Source: Sanderia malayensis (Eukaryota > Cnidaria > Scyphozoa > Semaeostomeae > Pelagiidae). From it: a stretch of 64,000 nucleotides of DNA. The notes beneath the pieces are model-generated. The model was not told the origin of the DNA. It saw only the letters and a program-made list of their open reading frames with translations, and did no database searches. The translations under genes and the position numbers were made by a program. The stretch's first letter is position 1. Each line of letters starts with the position of its first letter. Of the stretch, positions 44,912 to 56,726 are shown piece after piece. The stretch lies in contig RQOL01000616.1 in NCBI GenBank assembly GCA_013076295.1, positions 6,476,392 to 6,540,391 on the forward strand, in the 5' to 3' direction.

Positions 44912-47900
44912 TCAGCTCATTGTAACATCGGCGGGCACAGAATTGTTACATGCATCGCTGCTATTGCCTTCATCATCATGATCATGACCTGATGATATTC
45001 TGCTGCACAACAGATGCGTGCGCATGTTGTTCTTGCCCTTCACGTAGACGACACCGCGTTCCTCAAACGTAAAAAAATCCGTCAACATTTCCATCGATTT
45101 CTCGCACACCTGTATCCTACCAGGCACCCCTGTGCTGTCCATTCTACTCGCCAGATTCACTGTGTCACCCCATATGTCGTATTGGGGCTTGGTCGTGCCA
45201 ATCACCCCTGCGGTCACCGGTCCCGCGTTAAAGCCGCAGCGGAGGAGGAACTTAAAACCAAGCATGTTGCTGTTGAACTCATCCAAAACTCGGAATATTG
45301 CCAAATTGAAATCGACCAGATTCTTCAAATGCTGGTAGGGATGTGCGTCTTCTTTCTCCTTTGCATCCACATCGTTGTTGGAGATGTTTAGGCCCGAGGC
45401 CGCCATGAATGTAGTGCCGTGTACTGTCTTGATCTTCTCGATGTCATCGAACTTGTCGAGCTCCTTGTCGAAATCGGCGACAAGTTCGTGTAGTATCCTG
45501 ATGCACTCTTTGCCACCAGCGAAGTTTTCCTCGTAGAACTCGCCGAAATTGACAATGGTAGCAAACAGGACGCCTACGTTGTCGTAGTTGCGTGAGCAGT
45601 GCTTTTTGTTCTTCAGCTGCTCAGAGACATGTCGAGGAAACATATCGACCAGCAAGGAATCGGCAACACGCTTCTGATCAGCAGCATTGTTCTTCTGTTC
45701 GGCTGCCTCTCGATCACCGTAGTAGTTCACTCTGACCCCTTCTTCGTGCAGGCGGTTGATTAGAATTACCAGGACAACAAGCAACATGACAGATACAATG
45801 ATGTCATTGGCCATGGTTCGCTCTTGCTCTCCGGGCTTCACAATGCAATGGTAACTGGACTCGAGTCGCAGGACAAGGCAGAATGTCACAGATACTGCCA
45901 GAGCGAGAGATGACTTCATTATGTACGAGAGCTGAGTGAAGCCGCAGAAATAGAGCAGCACAACAGTTACCAAATTGCTGAAGAATTCAAATTTCTCTCT
46001 TTGCCATTTGCTGTCGTGGCAATCGTGGATGGTGGCAAACACTGCAAAGATGGGCAGGATCATCATGAAAGCACCGTACAAGTGGGACTTGACCCAAAGC
46101 GATGTGACCTTGTCTTTCAGGCTGATTTTCGGCTTCTTGATCTCAATGGCTATGTGTCCATCAACACTCGATTGGGTGATGCTTGGTCTTGGCCGATTCA
46201 GCTCACTCTGGCTTGTTTGGCTGGACGTACTGTTCTCCTTGTCCAAATCCATCGCTGTAACATTGGAACATTTCTTGTCCGGACAGCAAGCATTCATTGC
46301 TGATGCACGAAAACAGCGGACAACCAGAATCACCAGCATGATCAAGGCGACAATTGGCGTGACAACTATCAATGTCACTGGTGGCTTCTTGAAATAAAGA
46401 TAGCACACACAAGTGTTAATGACAAACATTATAGTTGCAATGACAACATCAAAGAAAAAATGCACTTTTGGAGAGGCAAATGTTGTGACTTTGGGGTGCA
46501 GTTTGAAGTCTTTGAAGCACTCCTTTCTGTACTTTTCTTCTTGGGTTTCCACATTGAAATTCAGATTGAATTTTGTTAGAGGTGGATTTGTGAAATATTC
46601 TTTTTGTGTCTCCTTGTTTCGCATGAGCTTTACGAGTTGTTGGTCATTCAGATCTCGTATTTTACCCCTCATAAAAGCATCATTTAACGTGAAATTCAAC
46701 TGTGTATTCAGTCTCTGGAATGGAAGCGGCGTCTTGGCAAGATTTTGAGCGATACGGAGCCTTGGTTTTGGAGAAGGTGGAGATTGTGCACCAGATGGAC
46801 GTCGTTCGAGAAAATTCAACTCAATGGAATCATCTTCTGCTATGGAGAATGATTGCTGTTTCAGCATTTGTTTCTGGTATGCTTGGATGTCATCATCACA
46901 TTCAATATGAAAGGCAAAATCATTAGCACTGCATCTGTCTTCTTTTGGAGACATGCAATTTTGGTTATTCTTGGATTTCTTTCCAGAGGAATCATTTTTT
47001 GGATTCAAACCACTTTTTATGGCCTGCCTTAAGCTAGAGTTTGAGTCCCTCTGTGCTTTTTCCCTTCGCCATGGCTTGTAGCCAGAAGCTTCATTCTTTC
47101 TGGAAACTATGAAGAAGGTGTTCAAGGATTGATTGTCCTTGTTTAAATTGATACCGTCTCCTTCTTCCACTTCATATTGATCTTCCAGGAACTTCAGTGT
47201 ACTTTCAGTTATGTGAACTCTACCTGGCTTTCCATTGGCCTCCATTGTGTTGGCAATTATCACATCGTTAGACCAGACATCAAATCTTCTGCGTCTGTTG
47301 CCAACGATACCGCACAAAACACTTCCAGTGTGGATACCAACTCTCATGTCAACATCTTCACTGGTTTCTTCACAAAATTTCTTGATCTGCACCACAATAT
47401 CAAGGCCCATCTCGACACAACTAATAGCATGGAACCTGGTAGCCTCTGGACAGCCTGCAACACAGTAGTAGCAATCTCCGAGAGTACTCACTTTTTCGCA
47501 GTTGTTTTTTTCTGTCAGCTCATCAAAGCGACCAAACAGGTCGTTGAGTAGATTTACAAGAGTTTCAGCAGACTTATTTGACGACATTTTTGTGAAGCCA
47601 ACAATATCTGCAAAGAGAATACTGACATTCTCAACTCTGTCCATGTTGAAGGGACGAAATGGGACATTTGTTTCAGCTTCAGACAAGTCTCTTATTTTGA
47701 TTCTCTGCAGACCATCTTTGATGAGCCAGTCTGCAACTACTTTTGGCATCACCCACCTAATCATTCTATCTTTCATGCCCTTTTCTCTTTCTAAGTCACA
47801 TTTGGCAACAATACTCTGTCCCACTCTCCAAAATGTACTCCGTTTCTTCACCTGTGACATAAAAAACATGGCCAGACCTATCAAATGGATACCGAGATGC

Positions 47901-48619
47901 AAGAAAACCCTGGTAGTTATGTCAATTGCAGAGTACTTTCTTTCTGATTTCAACCCACCACTTATTTCATGAGTCACGGAGAATGATAATGCAATGAGAA
48001 AGCAGCCGTACAAGGGCAGGGCAGGCATCAGTGTGTAGATAAGCAAAATAATCGAAGTTCCCAACGTGAAACGCGAAGCATAAGTCAAATCGGCTTCAGG
48101 AACTCTGTAGAACGAAACTACCTCCACTATAACGATGAACAAAACGAACAGAAGCGAAATAAATATGGCCTCTCTCGGTTTGTGATAAAGTTTCGTACAC
48201 TTCGTTAGAAGGAATAGTATAAATGTTACCACACTGACAGATGCTGTTCCAATGATGAGTTGTAGACCAGAATTTTTTGCCGGCCTTGTTGCTCCGAAAT
48301 AAATGGTCAAAATCAAAGAGACAGCCGATACGTACAGAGCGCCCGACTGGAATCTGTGCCTATCGACAACGACAACGAAGCGCCTAAATTCACTTTCGAG
48401 CACCTTCGAGTCGAAGGAAGGATCCCACATTCTGTTGGATGCTCTTTCGAAGAACAACGGCAAAATGCCTTTCCTTTCTCGTGTATCAACATGCGAAGAG
48501 AAAGATGGCTTATTGTCTGAAGGCTTGGAGTTCTGTTCTGGTTCTGTTTGGAAAGACGTTGCAGTTGGCGATCTATTTCCGTCAGCAATAGGGCTGCTGA
48601 AATTGCTATTTGAGTACAT
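44912..48619 (-). CDS. ADCY9: Transmembrane adenylyl cyclase, ADCY9-like, intronless
   Basis: One uninterrupted frame of 1235 residues. It makes cAMP from ATP at the plasma membrane, normally under G-protein control. Layout: N-terminal tail; six hydrophobic segments (about residues 90-256); C1 catalytic domain (about 330-480) with both metal-binding Asp residues (FADIVGFT, D338; LGDCYYC, D382); a long C1b linker; a second membrane cassette (about 690-990); then C2 with the adenine-contact Lys in IEKIKT and Asp in YDIWGD (about 1148), and NLASRM with the phosphate-contact Asn/Arg. C2 lacks the metal Asp (FATIVNF), as is normal. CVEMGLDIV, FDVWSNDV and MAASGLN fit ADCY9 best. All key residues are present, so it should be active. 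Neighbouring genes have up to 30 exons; this one has none. Confidence 0.94.
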   Translation of the reverse strand: MYSNSNFSSPIADGNRSPTATSFQTEPEQNSKPSDNKPSFSSHVDTRERKGILPLFFERASNRMWDPSFDSKVLESEFRRFVVVVDRHRFQSGALYVSAVSLILTIYFGATRPAKNSGLQLIIGTASVSVVTFILFLLTKCTKLYHKPREAIFISLLFVLFIVIVEVVSFYRVPEADLTYASRFTLGTSIILLIYTLMPALPLYGCFLIALSFSVTHEISGGLKSERKYSAIDITTRVFLHLGIHLIGLAMFFMSQVKKRSTFWRVGQSIVAKCDLEREKGMKDRMIRWVMPKVVADWLIKDGLQRIKIRDLSEAETNVPFRPFNMDRVENVSILFADIVGFTKMSSNKSAETLVNLLNDLFGRFDELTEKNNCEKVSTLGDCYYCVAGCPEATRFHAISCVEMGLDIVVQIKKFCEETSEDVDMRVGIHTGSVLCGIVGNRRRRFDVWSNDVIIANTMEANGKPGRVHITESTLKFLEDQYEVEEGDGINLNKDNQSLNTFFIVSRKNEASGYKPWRREKAQRDSNSSLRQAIKSGLNPKNDSSGKKSKNNQNCMSPKEDRCSANDFAFHIECDDDIQAYQKQMLKQQSFSIAEDDSIELNFLERRPSGAQSPPSPKPRLRIAQNLAKTPLPFQRLNTQLNFTLNDAFMRGKIRDLNDQQLVKLMRNKETQKEYFTNPPLTKFNLNFNVETQEEKYRKECFKDFKLHPKVTTFASPKVHFFFDVVIATIMFVINTCVCYLYFKKPPVTLIVVTPIVALIMLVILVVRCFRASAMNACCPDKKCSNVTAMDLDKENSTSSQTSQSELNRPRPSITQSSVDGHIAIEIKKPKISLKDKVTSLWVKSHLYGAFMMILPIFAVFATIHDCHDSKWQREKFEFFSNLVTVVLLYFCGFTQLSYIMKSSLALAVSVTFCLVLRLESSYHCIVKPGEQERTMANDIIVSVMLLVVLVILINRLHEEGVRVNYYGDREAAEQKNNAADQKRVADSLLVDMFPRHVSEQLKNKKHCSRNYDNVGVLFATIVNFGEFYEENFAGGKECIRILHELVADFDKELDKFDDIEKIKTVHGTTFMAASGLNISNNDVDAKEKEDAHPYQHLKNLVDFNLAIFRVLDEFNSNMLGFKFLLRCGFNAGPVTAGVIGTTKPQYDIWGDTVNLASRMDSTGVPGRIQVCEKSMEMLTDFFTFEERGVVYVKGKNNMRTHLLCSRISSGHDHDDEGNSSDACNNSVPADVTMS

Positions 48620-50034
48620 ATTCGCTGTTATGTACTGAGCAAGCTATCCTTACTCTCTCTCTGTCTCTATCTTGCTCTTTCTCGAGGAAAAACCAAAAAC
48701 ACTGCACTAGTAAATGTAGAAATCAAATGATGATCTTTAATTTGATTCTTTGCGGCGGTGAAGACCGTTAAACTTCGATTAAAACAAGCCAGAAGCAGGA
48801 ACGAAATCGCCTTTTAACATTTGAGGCTGCTACTCCATTAAAGTCCTTCGATTACAATTTGATCTTTTCTTTTCTCGGTGTGTTTATGTAATACAAATCA
48901 AAACATTCCCAAAATGATGTGCGATCGGTGGTTTGTGAAATATTACTCGCCACTGCAGCAGTTGATGCAAAATTTGAAAAACCTCTCCAAATTAATAATT
49001 TAGCAATAAACTTAGCTGGCAGATGTCATCTCAATTTTATCATCATATTCCTGTGTCATTTGATTCATTCTTCTTTTGTGATAATCCAATAAATCGTCGT
49101 GTGTTCATTGCAGGGCCTAGCATCAGATGAGACTGCTTCCTGCCCTTTACGACAACAACGTGAATATTGTTTGTAAATAAAAAATACTCCCTGCCACCAG
49201 AGAAAAGGCCAGACCAGCGCAATAAACTAACTTGTTGGGGACTTTCGCTTTTCGTTTCTTTCCTTGCTTCCTTGCATTTTCGATCCACAAAGGACACAAT
49301 TGTTTTTATTTAATCGATTTAGCCAATTAAATCTCATCACCACAATAAGTCGTGGAGACCCTTGAGACCTGTGCCGCAGTTGGTTTTTTCAAAGCGAATT
49401 TATTCAGCACGCAGTGCACCCCCTGAAATTTCAACATTAAATATATTTTTAACCACGACAAACTTTGATATTTTCAATAACAAATTTCAACCGATTGTTT
49501 GGAAATAGCCATTTGATTGAAATCTGAAAGGAAGAATTGACAATTCACGCATGCATTTTAATAAATGTTCTGGCATAATTTATGACTTTTGAAACAATGC
49601 AATCAGTTCACAGAAATTGAACAAGGAAAAATTACCAATTAACTTGAATTCCTGAAGCTTTTTATATAAGCTTGTTGTCAGGAAACTAAAAATAGCATGT
49701 AACAATACTTATTACATTGCTGCAACAAATGCAAAAATGTTTGTGGCAAACGGGAAAAGCAATTATTTCTTGATCGTCCGAAACAACTCTTCTCTGCACG
49801 AAGTTTCGAGCATATTTAAATAAAGTACCACATTCGAAATCAACGTGGCTATTAGTGAGAGAGAGGCGAAATTACTGGAAACGAGACGAAAACAACAGGA
49901 TTGCCGTCTTTGTTGCCGAATCGAACCTTCTTTCGCCCATGTCCTAAGCAATCTTCGCTTCAGGGAAGAAAGGAGAATTCAAGTAGGGCCAAATTTATCC
50001 AAGCGATCGCTTGGTAAAATACGATAAATCTGCA
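48620..50034. promoter_or_regulatory. Intergenic region between divergent adenylyl cyclase and RPN1
   Basis: Both genes start from this 1.4-kb region, so it contains their promoters. A CT-rich tract (near 48650-48680) lies just upstream of the cyclase start. I found no clear TATA box or gene. The rest is AT-rich. Confidence 0.45.
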
Positions 50035-53000
50035 ATGGAGCTCCATTTCACACATCTATGCGGATTTTTCCTGCTGCTTGTTTTTTCATTTGTTAACACA
50101 AGCTCTATAAATGAGAAGTTATTGGTAAGCAAAGTATTGAGAACAATAGATGCATCTACACAGCTAGTAAAAGTGAATTTGGAGATGTCTTTGGAGAACA
50201 CAGGCTCAGTTCAAGTGGACGACTTTCTTTTAGCAATTGATCCTGAGTTTTCTAACCATCTTGCATTCATTGGAGCGCACGTAAGCATACATTTTTTTGT
50301 ATTTATGATTTTACTTCAACGTCATGTTTCTGGAAGGGAAGCTAGGCCAGCCATATCGAGCTTTTTAAATTTTATTGTAGCCAGAGGTGTCATCGAAGTT
50401 TTGGCAAATAAAAAATACTGTAAAATATACTGCTAATTTGGGTTGTCAAGCTCGAGCCGTTTTAACATAATCCCAGAAACCATCATAAGTTTATCATGAT
50501 ATGAGTGGGAGTGAGGAGCATACATATGCATATATTTCACCCAAATTTTGAGCCCTCACTCATTGATTGAGAACCACCACGTGGTTTCGTACTCAATGGA
50601 TAAATTCTGAAGGGGGAGTTTGAAGCCCTGTTTAAACTACACAAGCTAACCCAGGGCAAACCCAAGTTAGTTTTACCCTGGGCGAACCCACCTCTGTGCA
50701 GGGTCAGTTTATGTAAATTGGGTGTGCACCTGGGTTAGTTGCGTTTACACTACAAAAACCTAACCTGGGCTAAACTAACTCTGGTTAGTTTGTGTAGTGT
50801 AAACTTGGCTTCAGTATTCTGTTTCTGTTACAAAACTCTGCATTCTCCTATAAGAGAGCACAATTTGTACCTCTGGTATACCAACTACTATGATGATGAT
50901 AGATGAAACTCAGACACACTTGGCAAACTAATAGACCCCTTTCACAATTACGTCACACCATAAGTCACGAACGTGAAAACGAGGCAACCGATGTAATGTC
51001 ATTTTCTTTCCGATACTTTTCCACTGCAAACCTGTGTTATCATTGCGATTAAAGTACTTTATAATTACAAAATAAGTTAAAATCGGTAGCGAACACCTAT
51101 CTGATATAACCAAAGATATTTCGAAGGAGAAAAACGAATTTGGGGACGTCAATGTGCGGCTATTGCGCATTGAGGCTACTTTTATAGCGATGGGTCACGC
51201 ACCGGCCTAAGTTTCTTTAATCTTCCGTAGTCAAATTTCGAGAAACATCGTTTTTGCACTTTGATTAAAAGAGTGGATGGTATGGGCAGTTTTAGAGTCA
51301 ACAACGGAATCTATCTATATGGAAAATATTTTACACCAGCTCACATAAAACGAAATATTAGACAGTATTTCCTTTGGTTAAACATCCACCCCACCATTAT
51401 CATATACTGACTCAAATTTTATCTGTTTATGAATTTAAGAAACCATTAATGTAAACTAAAACTAGTTTATTACATTAATCAAAATTAACTGTTTTATTAA
51501 GTTATTTGCTAACATTTCTACATCAGTGAAAGCTACCATATAGATGGTATACATTATGAAATAAATAATGCATGTAAACCCAAATCACTGGCACCTTGTT
51601 CCTGGTGCTGTATGTACTTTAAATCTACAAGCTGATACTGTGATACTGTCCCTTCAACAACAACTAAAAGCAAAGAACAAAAGTTTCCAGCAGGTCCTTT
51701 TGAAATATTTCTATGCTCATTCATGGGTACATCTGAACAATTCCCAAGTTTCAGTGACGAGATTGATCCTGATAATGACTATCCATTGGAATAGTCATGG
51801 TCTTTACTGTTTCAATGCAAATTGATTTTGATACCAACTCTCCTACCTATCTTCCAATTGAGTCTGGCAAGTTGGAAAATGATATAATGCACTCTTCTCT
51901 TTTGCAACGAGTGAAGATTTCCAATTTCAAATTGCAGACATATCAGCCAAAATTAGCTCATTAGAAAATCAAATGGGGCAGCTATAGTTGTAACTAACAA
52001 AAGTCAAAGCATCTATTTGTTCATTTGAAACGTTGAAGTCGGATAATCTCACAAAAAAGTTTTACACTGGCTTCCCGATTCTTGAACATTACTGGTAACA
52101 AAACAATTGAATATTTTGAACCTTCAGTCCACCAAGTGCAACATTGGCGTGGCAAAAAATCTTCTTATTGCTTCGAAAATCCTCTAATCAAGTCCTCTCG
52201 CAATTTTAAGGGTTCATCCTTGTTCTGATGAGACTAAAATTTGGTTTGTTTATCGATGTTCGGGTAAAGCTTCGGCCTATTTCTTCTGGTCACGTTTAAA
52301 GATTTCTGATTATCTTACTTTCAGCTAGCAAAGATCTTCCAAGCAATAAACTTTCTCTTCTTTAGGTATCAAAGAATTATGGACATCCGTTGAAATCGGT
52401 AACAAGGAAATTAAATCCGTGAAATAACGAGTTATATTATATCAATGACCTCGGATTTCTCAAAATTCCATACAAACTACAATAGGCCAAGAAAAGCGCG
52501 CGTCGCGATTACATCGGTTGCCTCCATTTCAATGCCGTGTCTCAGTTTCAAACACTATGTGACGTAAATGTGAAAGGGGTCTATTGGTTAAAATTGGTCA
52601 ACTTCTACAAAGTATGTATTAAAATGATATTTTCATGTTTCTATACAGTTGAAGTCAAAAAGTGAAGAAGATGAAGAGAAACTTGAAGTGAAAAAAGTTA
52701 GCATTGCTGGACACGTGTAAGTTTATTATTTTTGAAGTCAATTGACAAACCATTTAGAGCAGATTGACATTATGCAGGAGTTATATATATCCAATTTAGT
52801 TGCTGTTGTTGCTTCTAGCTTGTTCCCTTCATTAGTCAACTTGCTTATCGCTGTTAACCTTAATTATCATAAATAAGATTGTATCCATTTCATAACGAAT
52901 GATAATTAAGGTTAACAGCGATAAGCAAGTTGACTAATGAACAGAACAAGCTAGGAGCGACAACAGCAACAGCAACTAAATTTGATATATATAACATCTG

Positions 53001-55327
53001 TATAATGTCAATCTACTCTACCATTACCAAGCCTTTACGTAAAATGTTTGATGTTTGTTGTCTTTTTATCTTTAGAGAGAAGGATTTGGTACAAGTTAAA
53101 TTTAACTCAGTTTTAAAACCAGGCAAGACCATTACTGTAATCATAGATGAGGTTTTCTCTCATCTCCTTACACCATTCCCTGCTGCAATTGGCCAGTCAG
53201 ACAAGCAGTTGGTTGTACTTGAGGGAAACCACTACATCTATTCACCTTATAATGTCAACACCCAAACAACCACTGTGAAGTTGTCCTCCTCTGCTATTGA
53301 AAGCCACAGCAAATTGAAGCCAACTAGTGTCAGTGATAGAGTTGTTACATATGGACCATACAAGAACATCAAGCCATTCAGCAAAGATTCTATGAAAGTA
53401 CATTTTGAAAATAACTCGCCATTCTGTGAAGTAAGTCATATTCCTTTTTATTCCTTTTTTCTCTTTCAGAGTTATTTTGAATTGGAAAAGATTATGTTGA
53501 ATTTTTGTTTACCATTACATTGATTCAATAAAATTTTTAAACTAGTGAAAAAATATTCTAAATTGTTCATTTTTTTGTACTGCTATCTGGTTTACTAGAT
53601 ACCTAATTATATCTAAAATATAATTTTAACTTAGATATTGAATTGCTAATTGTATATTGGAATAATTTTAATAACCGTTCACTTTATACAGTTATAACTT
53701 CAATTTAAGTTTGGGTCAATTAGACATCAATTTGCTGCATTTGCTTTAAAATCAATATATATTTTTTTGCTTTCAGGTACTAGAAATGACAAGGCTTATT
53801 GAACTTTCTCACTGGGGAAATATTGCAGTTGAAGAGTCATTTACTGTCAAGCATGTTGGTGCAAAGCTCAAGGTATTTTTGTAGTTGTCATTCTAGAGCT
53901 TAATTTGAATAGATCGCTCAGCTTTGGAGTAGTGCTTTTGGTCCTGTGCAATCCATGATTTTGTATTTTTGAAACTTATGCATTTATTACCAGGGAACCT
54001 TTTCACGATATGACTACCAAAGAACTCCAACCCATGCTGCCATTAAATCATTTAAAGTTTCCCTGCCTGCATCTGCAAGAGATGTTTATTATCGTGATGC
54101 TATTGGCAATATTTCCACAAGTAACATGCTGGTCCAAGAAGATGCTGTTGAAGTTGAGTTGAGGCCGAGATTCCCATTGTTTGGAGGATGGAAGACTCAG
54201 TATTACATTGGCTACAATGTGCCAGCCTACGAGTACCTGTTTAATAGAGGTATGCATTTGGCTCTATGCATTGTTTTTAGAAAAACGCGCTTGACAGTGT
54301 ACAGTAAATATCTGCATAAATGAGTCAGTATATAAAGAATCTTCAAGCCTTTCTACTCAATGCTAGAAAATGCTATAGCATATTGTATGTGAACAATAGG
54401 CTCCATGCTGTTTTTATGTGGGTATATGGGTATATACTGTAGTGGAAGTTTCATGTACTGGATAATGAGGGAAAGATTTGTCTGGGTTGATGAGATTTCA
54501 TGTTTGACACTTTGATGCATGGATAAGGCAAGCTACCTCGGTTATGTTTGTTTGAGCTTAGAGCAACACTTTATTTTCTTGTTATCAGTTAAAGAAGTTA
54601 CAGATTGTCTTTCTTTTCAGGTGATAAATACGGTTTAAAGATGAGATTCATTGATCATATTTTTGATGATTTCCATGTTAAAGATCTTACCGTCAAAATA
54701 ATCCTTCCTGAAGGTGTCAAGTGAGTTGCAATGTTATTCTATTTTTATAACTCTAAACCTCGAGATGCTATTTTGTTGCCGTTTATTGATGTGCATGGTA
54801 TCATTTCTTGTAGAGATATCAAAGTAAAAACTCCATTCCATATTGACGAAGAAAGCAAACACTTGCATTTCACATATCTTGATACTGTTGGTAGACCAGT
54901 GATTGCTCTGAAGAAGAGGGATGTTGTTGAGAATCATATTCAAGATATGGAGGTGTGAACTTGGGGATTTTCTTTCTTCTTGCTTTCCCTCCTTGCCCAT
55001 AGTGTTCAATGATGCTTTCATTGTGAATGCTAAAAGCTTTTTTAGAAATTTATGCTCATCATTTCAATCAATGCAACTTTTGTAACAAATTGAGAAATGA
55101 GCACAAGTCAATCATTCAGATTTACCTCATACCTTTTGTGCATTTGATGACTCTACCATTATCATCAAACTCAAGAATATGGGGCATGCCCATAAACTGA
55201 GATCCATAATGACACATCTTTGCTGCCATTTTCTGCCCAAGAGCCAACTGTCCTTAAAGTACTTTACTGTATTGAGAATCGATAGAGCTGATGTTTAATT
55301 ATACTATTGCATAGTTAAAAGATAGGC

Positions 55328-55369
<42 letters not shown>

Positions 55370-56726
55370 CTTGTGAAGCCAATAAGTATTTCTTATATTA
55401 GATATTTTTGTATTGAAATTGAACTGTAGCTCAATTTAATATATTGTTACTATTAACTGTGCATTTTTCCATTCTAGATTCAATACACTTTCCAGAAGTT
55501 GCTATTATTGCAAGAGCCACTTTTGGTTGTTGGTGCTTTTTATTTCTTCTTCTTGCTGGTCATAATTATTGTTCGTCTTGATTTCACAATCACCAAGGTT
55601 TGTTATTCAATGTAGAATTTAATTAGTTTTCATCTGAATTTGATTTGCTTTTTATATGTTTGACATCCGACACGTGATCGCTTTTTATGTCAATAACTCG
55701 GAAAATTTACTTTGATAAATATACATGGTGTTGAGCCGGTGATTTAATTAGTACCTGTGTGTTGTATGGTAAATTATATTAGGGAGTTTAATACTTTTAT
55801 TGTGTGAGTGTGACCATGATTATGAAACACGCAAAATTATGGTTTTATTGTATGTTTTATAATTATGGTTTTAATAACGCAAATTAAGGTATGAAGCCAT
55901 GTAAATAGAAGAATGCGTCCATCCTTCTTTGAGTGTTTTTTATATTGGTTTTCTATCTCCTTTTATTATTCCTTGCAGGATGCTGCCAGAGAGGCGCGCA
56001 TGAAGGCTGCAGGTCTTCTTGAAGAGCTGCTCGCTTTATTGGACAAGCGTAGCCACCTTTGTGCTAACTACGACTCCGAAGTGAGCAAGTTTAAAACATC
56101 ACGAGACCAGACGAGCTTCAACAATACATTAAAGAAACTCAATGCTGATTACACTGCAGCTAATAACAAGATCATCAGTCACCAGACCGCTCTTCTCAAA
56201 GAAGACCCAGAAGTCAATGACAAGGTAAATGAGTTGAATTGCTGTATTGCATTTTCGTTTCGATTTTTTTAATCTGATTGCAGACATTCTTCATTCCTCT
56301 CTTCCCAAATCAATGTTGTTTTTAGAGAAAGGCTGTATAAAGTATTGACAAAATTATTTTTCCACGATAATCACAAGGGTCTTGTTAAGAGAACGTTGCT
56401 TTAATGGGGTGGGGGGTGGTGGTTTGAATAAAGCCCATAAGAAGAAGTTTACTTGTTAATAGTTTTTTTCGTGTGTCACAAAAGACTTTTTCCTTTCCTG
56501 TCTGGTACCAAATTTGAACAATGTTATTGTTGTTGATTTATAGCTTCAAGAATTGCAGAAGAAAGAGCATGAACGAAAACAGTTGCTTGATCAAGCTGTT
56601 TTGTTAGCTCAGAAGGTTGTCGGTAACAAGATGGGAAAACAACAATACCTTGACAGCAGCCAAAGCATTCAGACCAAGAGAGATCGTATCACTGATGAAA
56701 TTGAGGCTATCATAGCATCACTTTAA
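50035..56726 (+). CDS. RPN1: Ribophorin I, oligosaccharyltransferase subunit
   Basis: Ten exons: 50035-50280, 52649-52716, 53076-53430, 53777-53872, 53994-54249, 54621-54720, 54814-54952, 55478-55597, 55979-56224, 56544-56726. They join to 602 residues (human 607). A signal peptide ([20 protein letters not shown]) is followed by a luminal domain with family blocks [37 protein letters not shown] and [18 protein letters not shown]. Exon 8 gives a single membrane helix ([20 protein letters not shown]). A cytosolic coiled-coil tail ends the protein. Ribophorin I is a non-catalytic subunit of the ER oligosaccharyltransferase that presents selected glycoprotein substrates and anchors the complex at the ribosome/translocon. 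The ATG follows an upstream stop. Confidence 0.97.
50624..50810. mobile_element. MITE-like element in RPN1 intron 1
   Basis: The ends (GTTTAAACTACACAAGCTAA at left; TTAGTTTGTGTAGTGTAAAC at right) are imperfect inverted repeats of about 30 bp. AACCCAGG/CCTGGGTT motifs pair inside. Confidence 0.7.
52798..52977. mobile_element. Fold-back element with about 75-bp arms
   Basis: The left arm (52798-52870) and right arm (52899-52977) are near-perfect inverted copies (core TTAGTCAACTTGCTTATCGC), with a 28-base loop. RNA from RPN1 intron 2 would form a very stable hairpin. Non-coding. Confidence 0.85.
55328..55369. repeat. (TAG)14 microsatellite
   Basis: Fourteen uninterrupted TAG triplets in RPN1 intron 7. 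Confidence 0.95.

Noticed and set aside
45014..48638. Several plus-strand ORFs of 70-156 residues
   Set aside because: Antisense shadows of the adenylyl cyclase coding frame.
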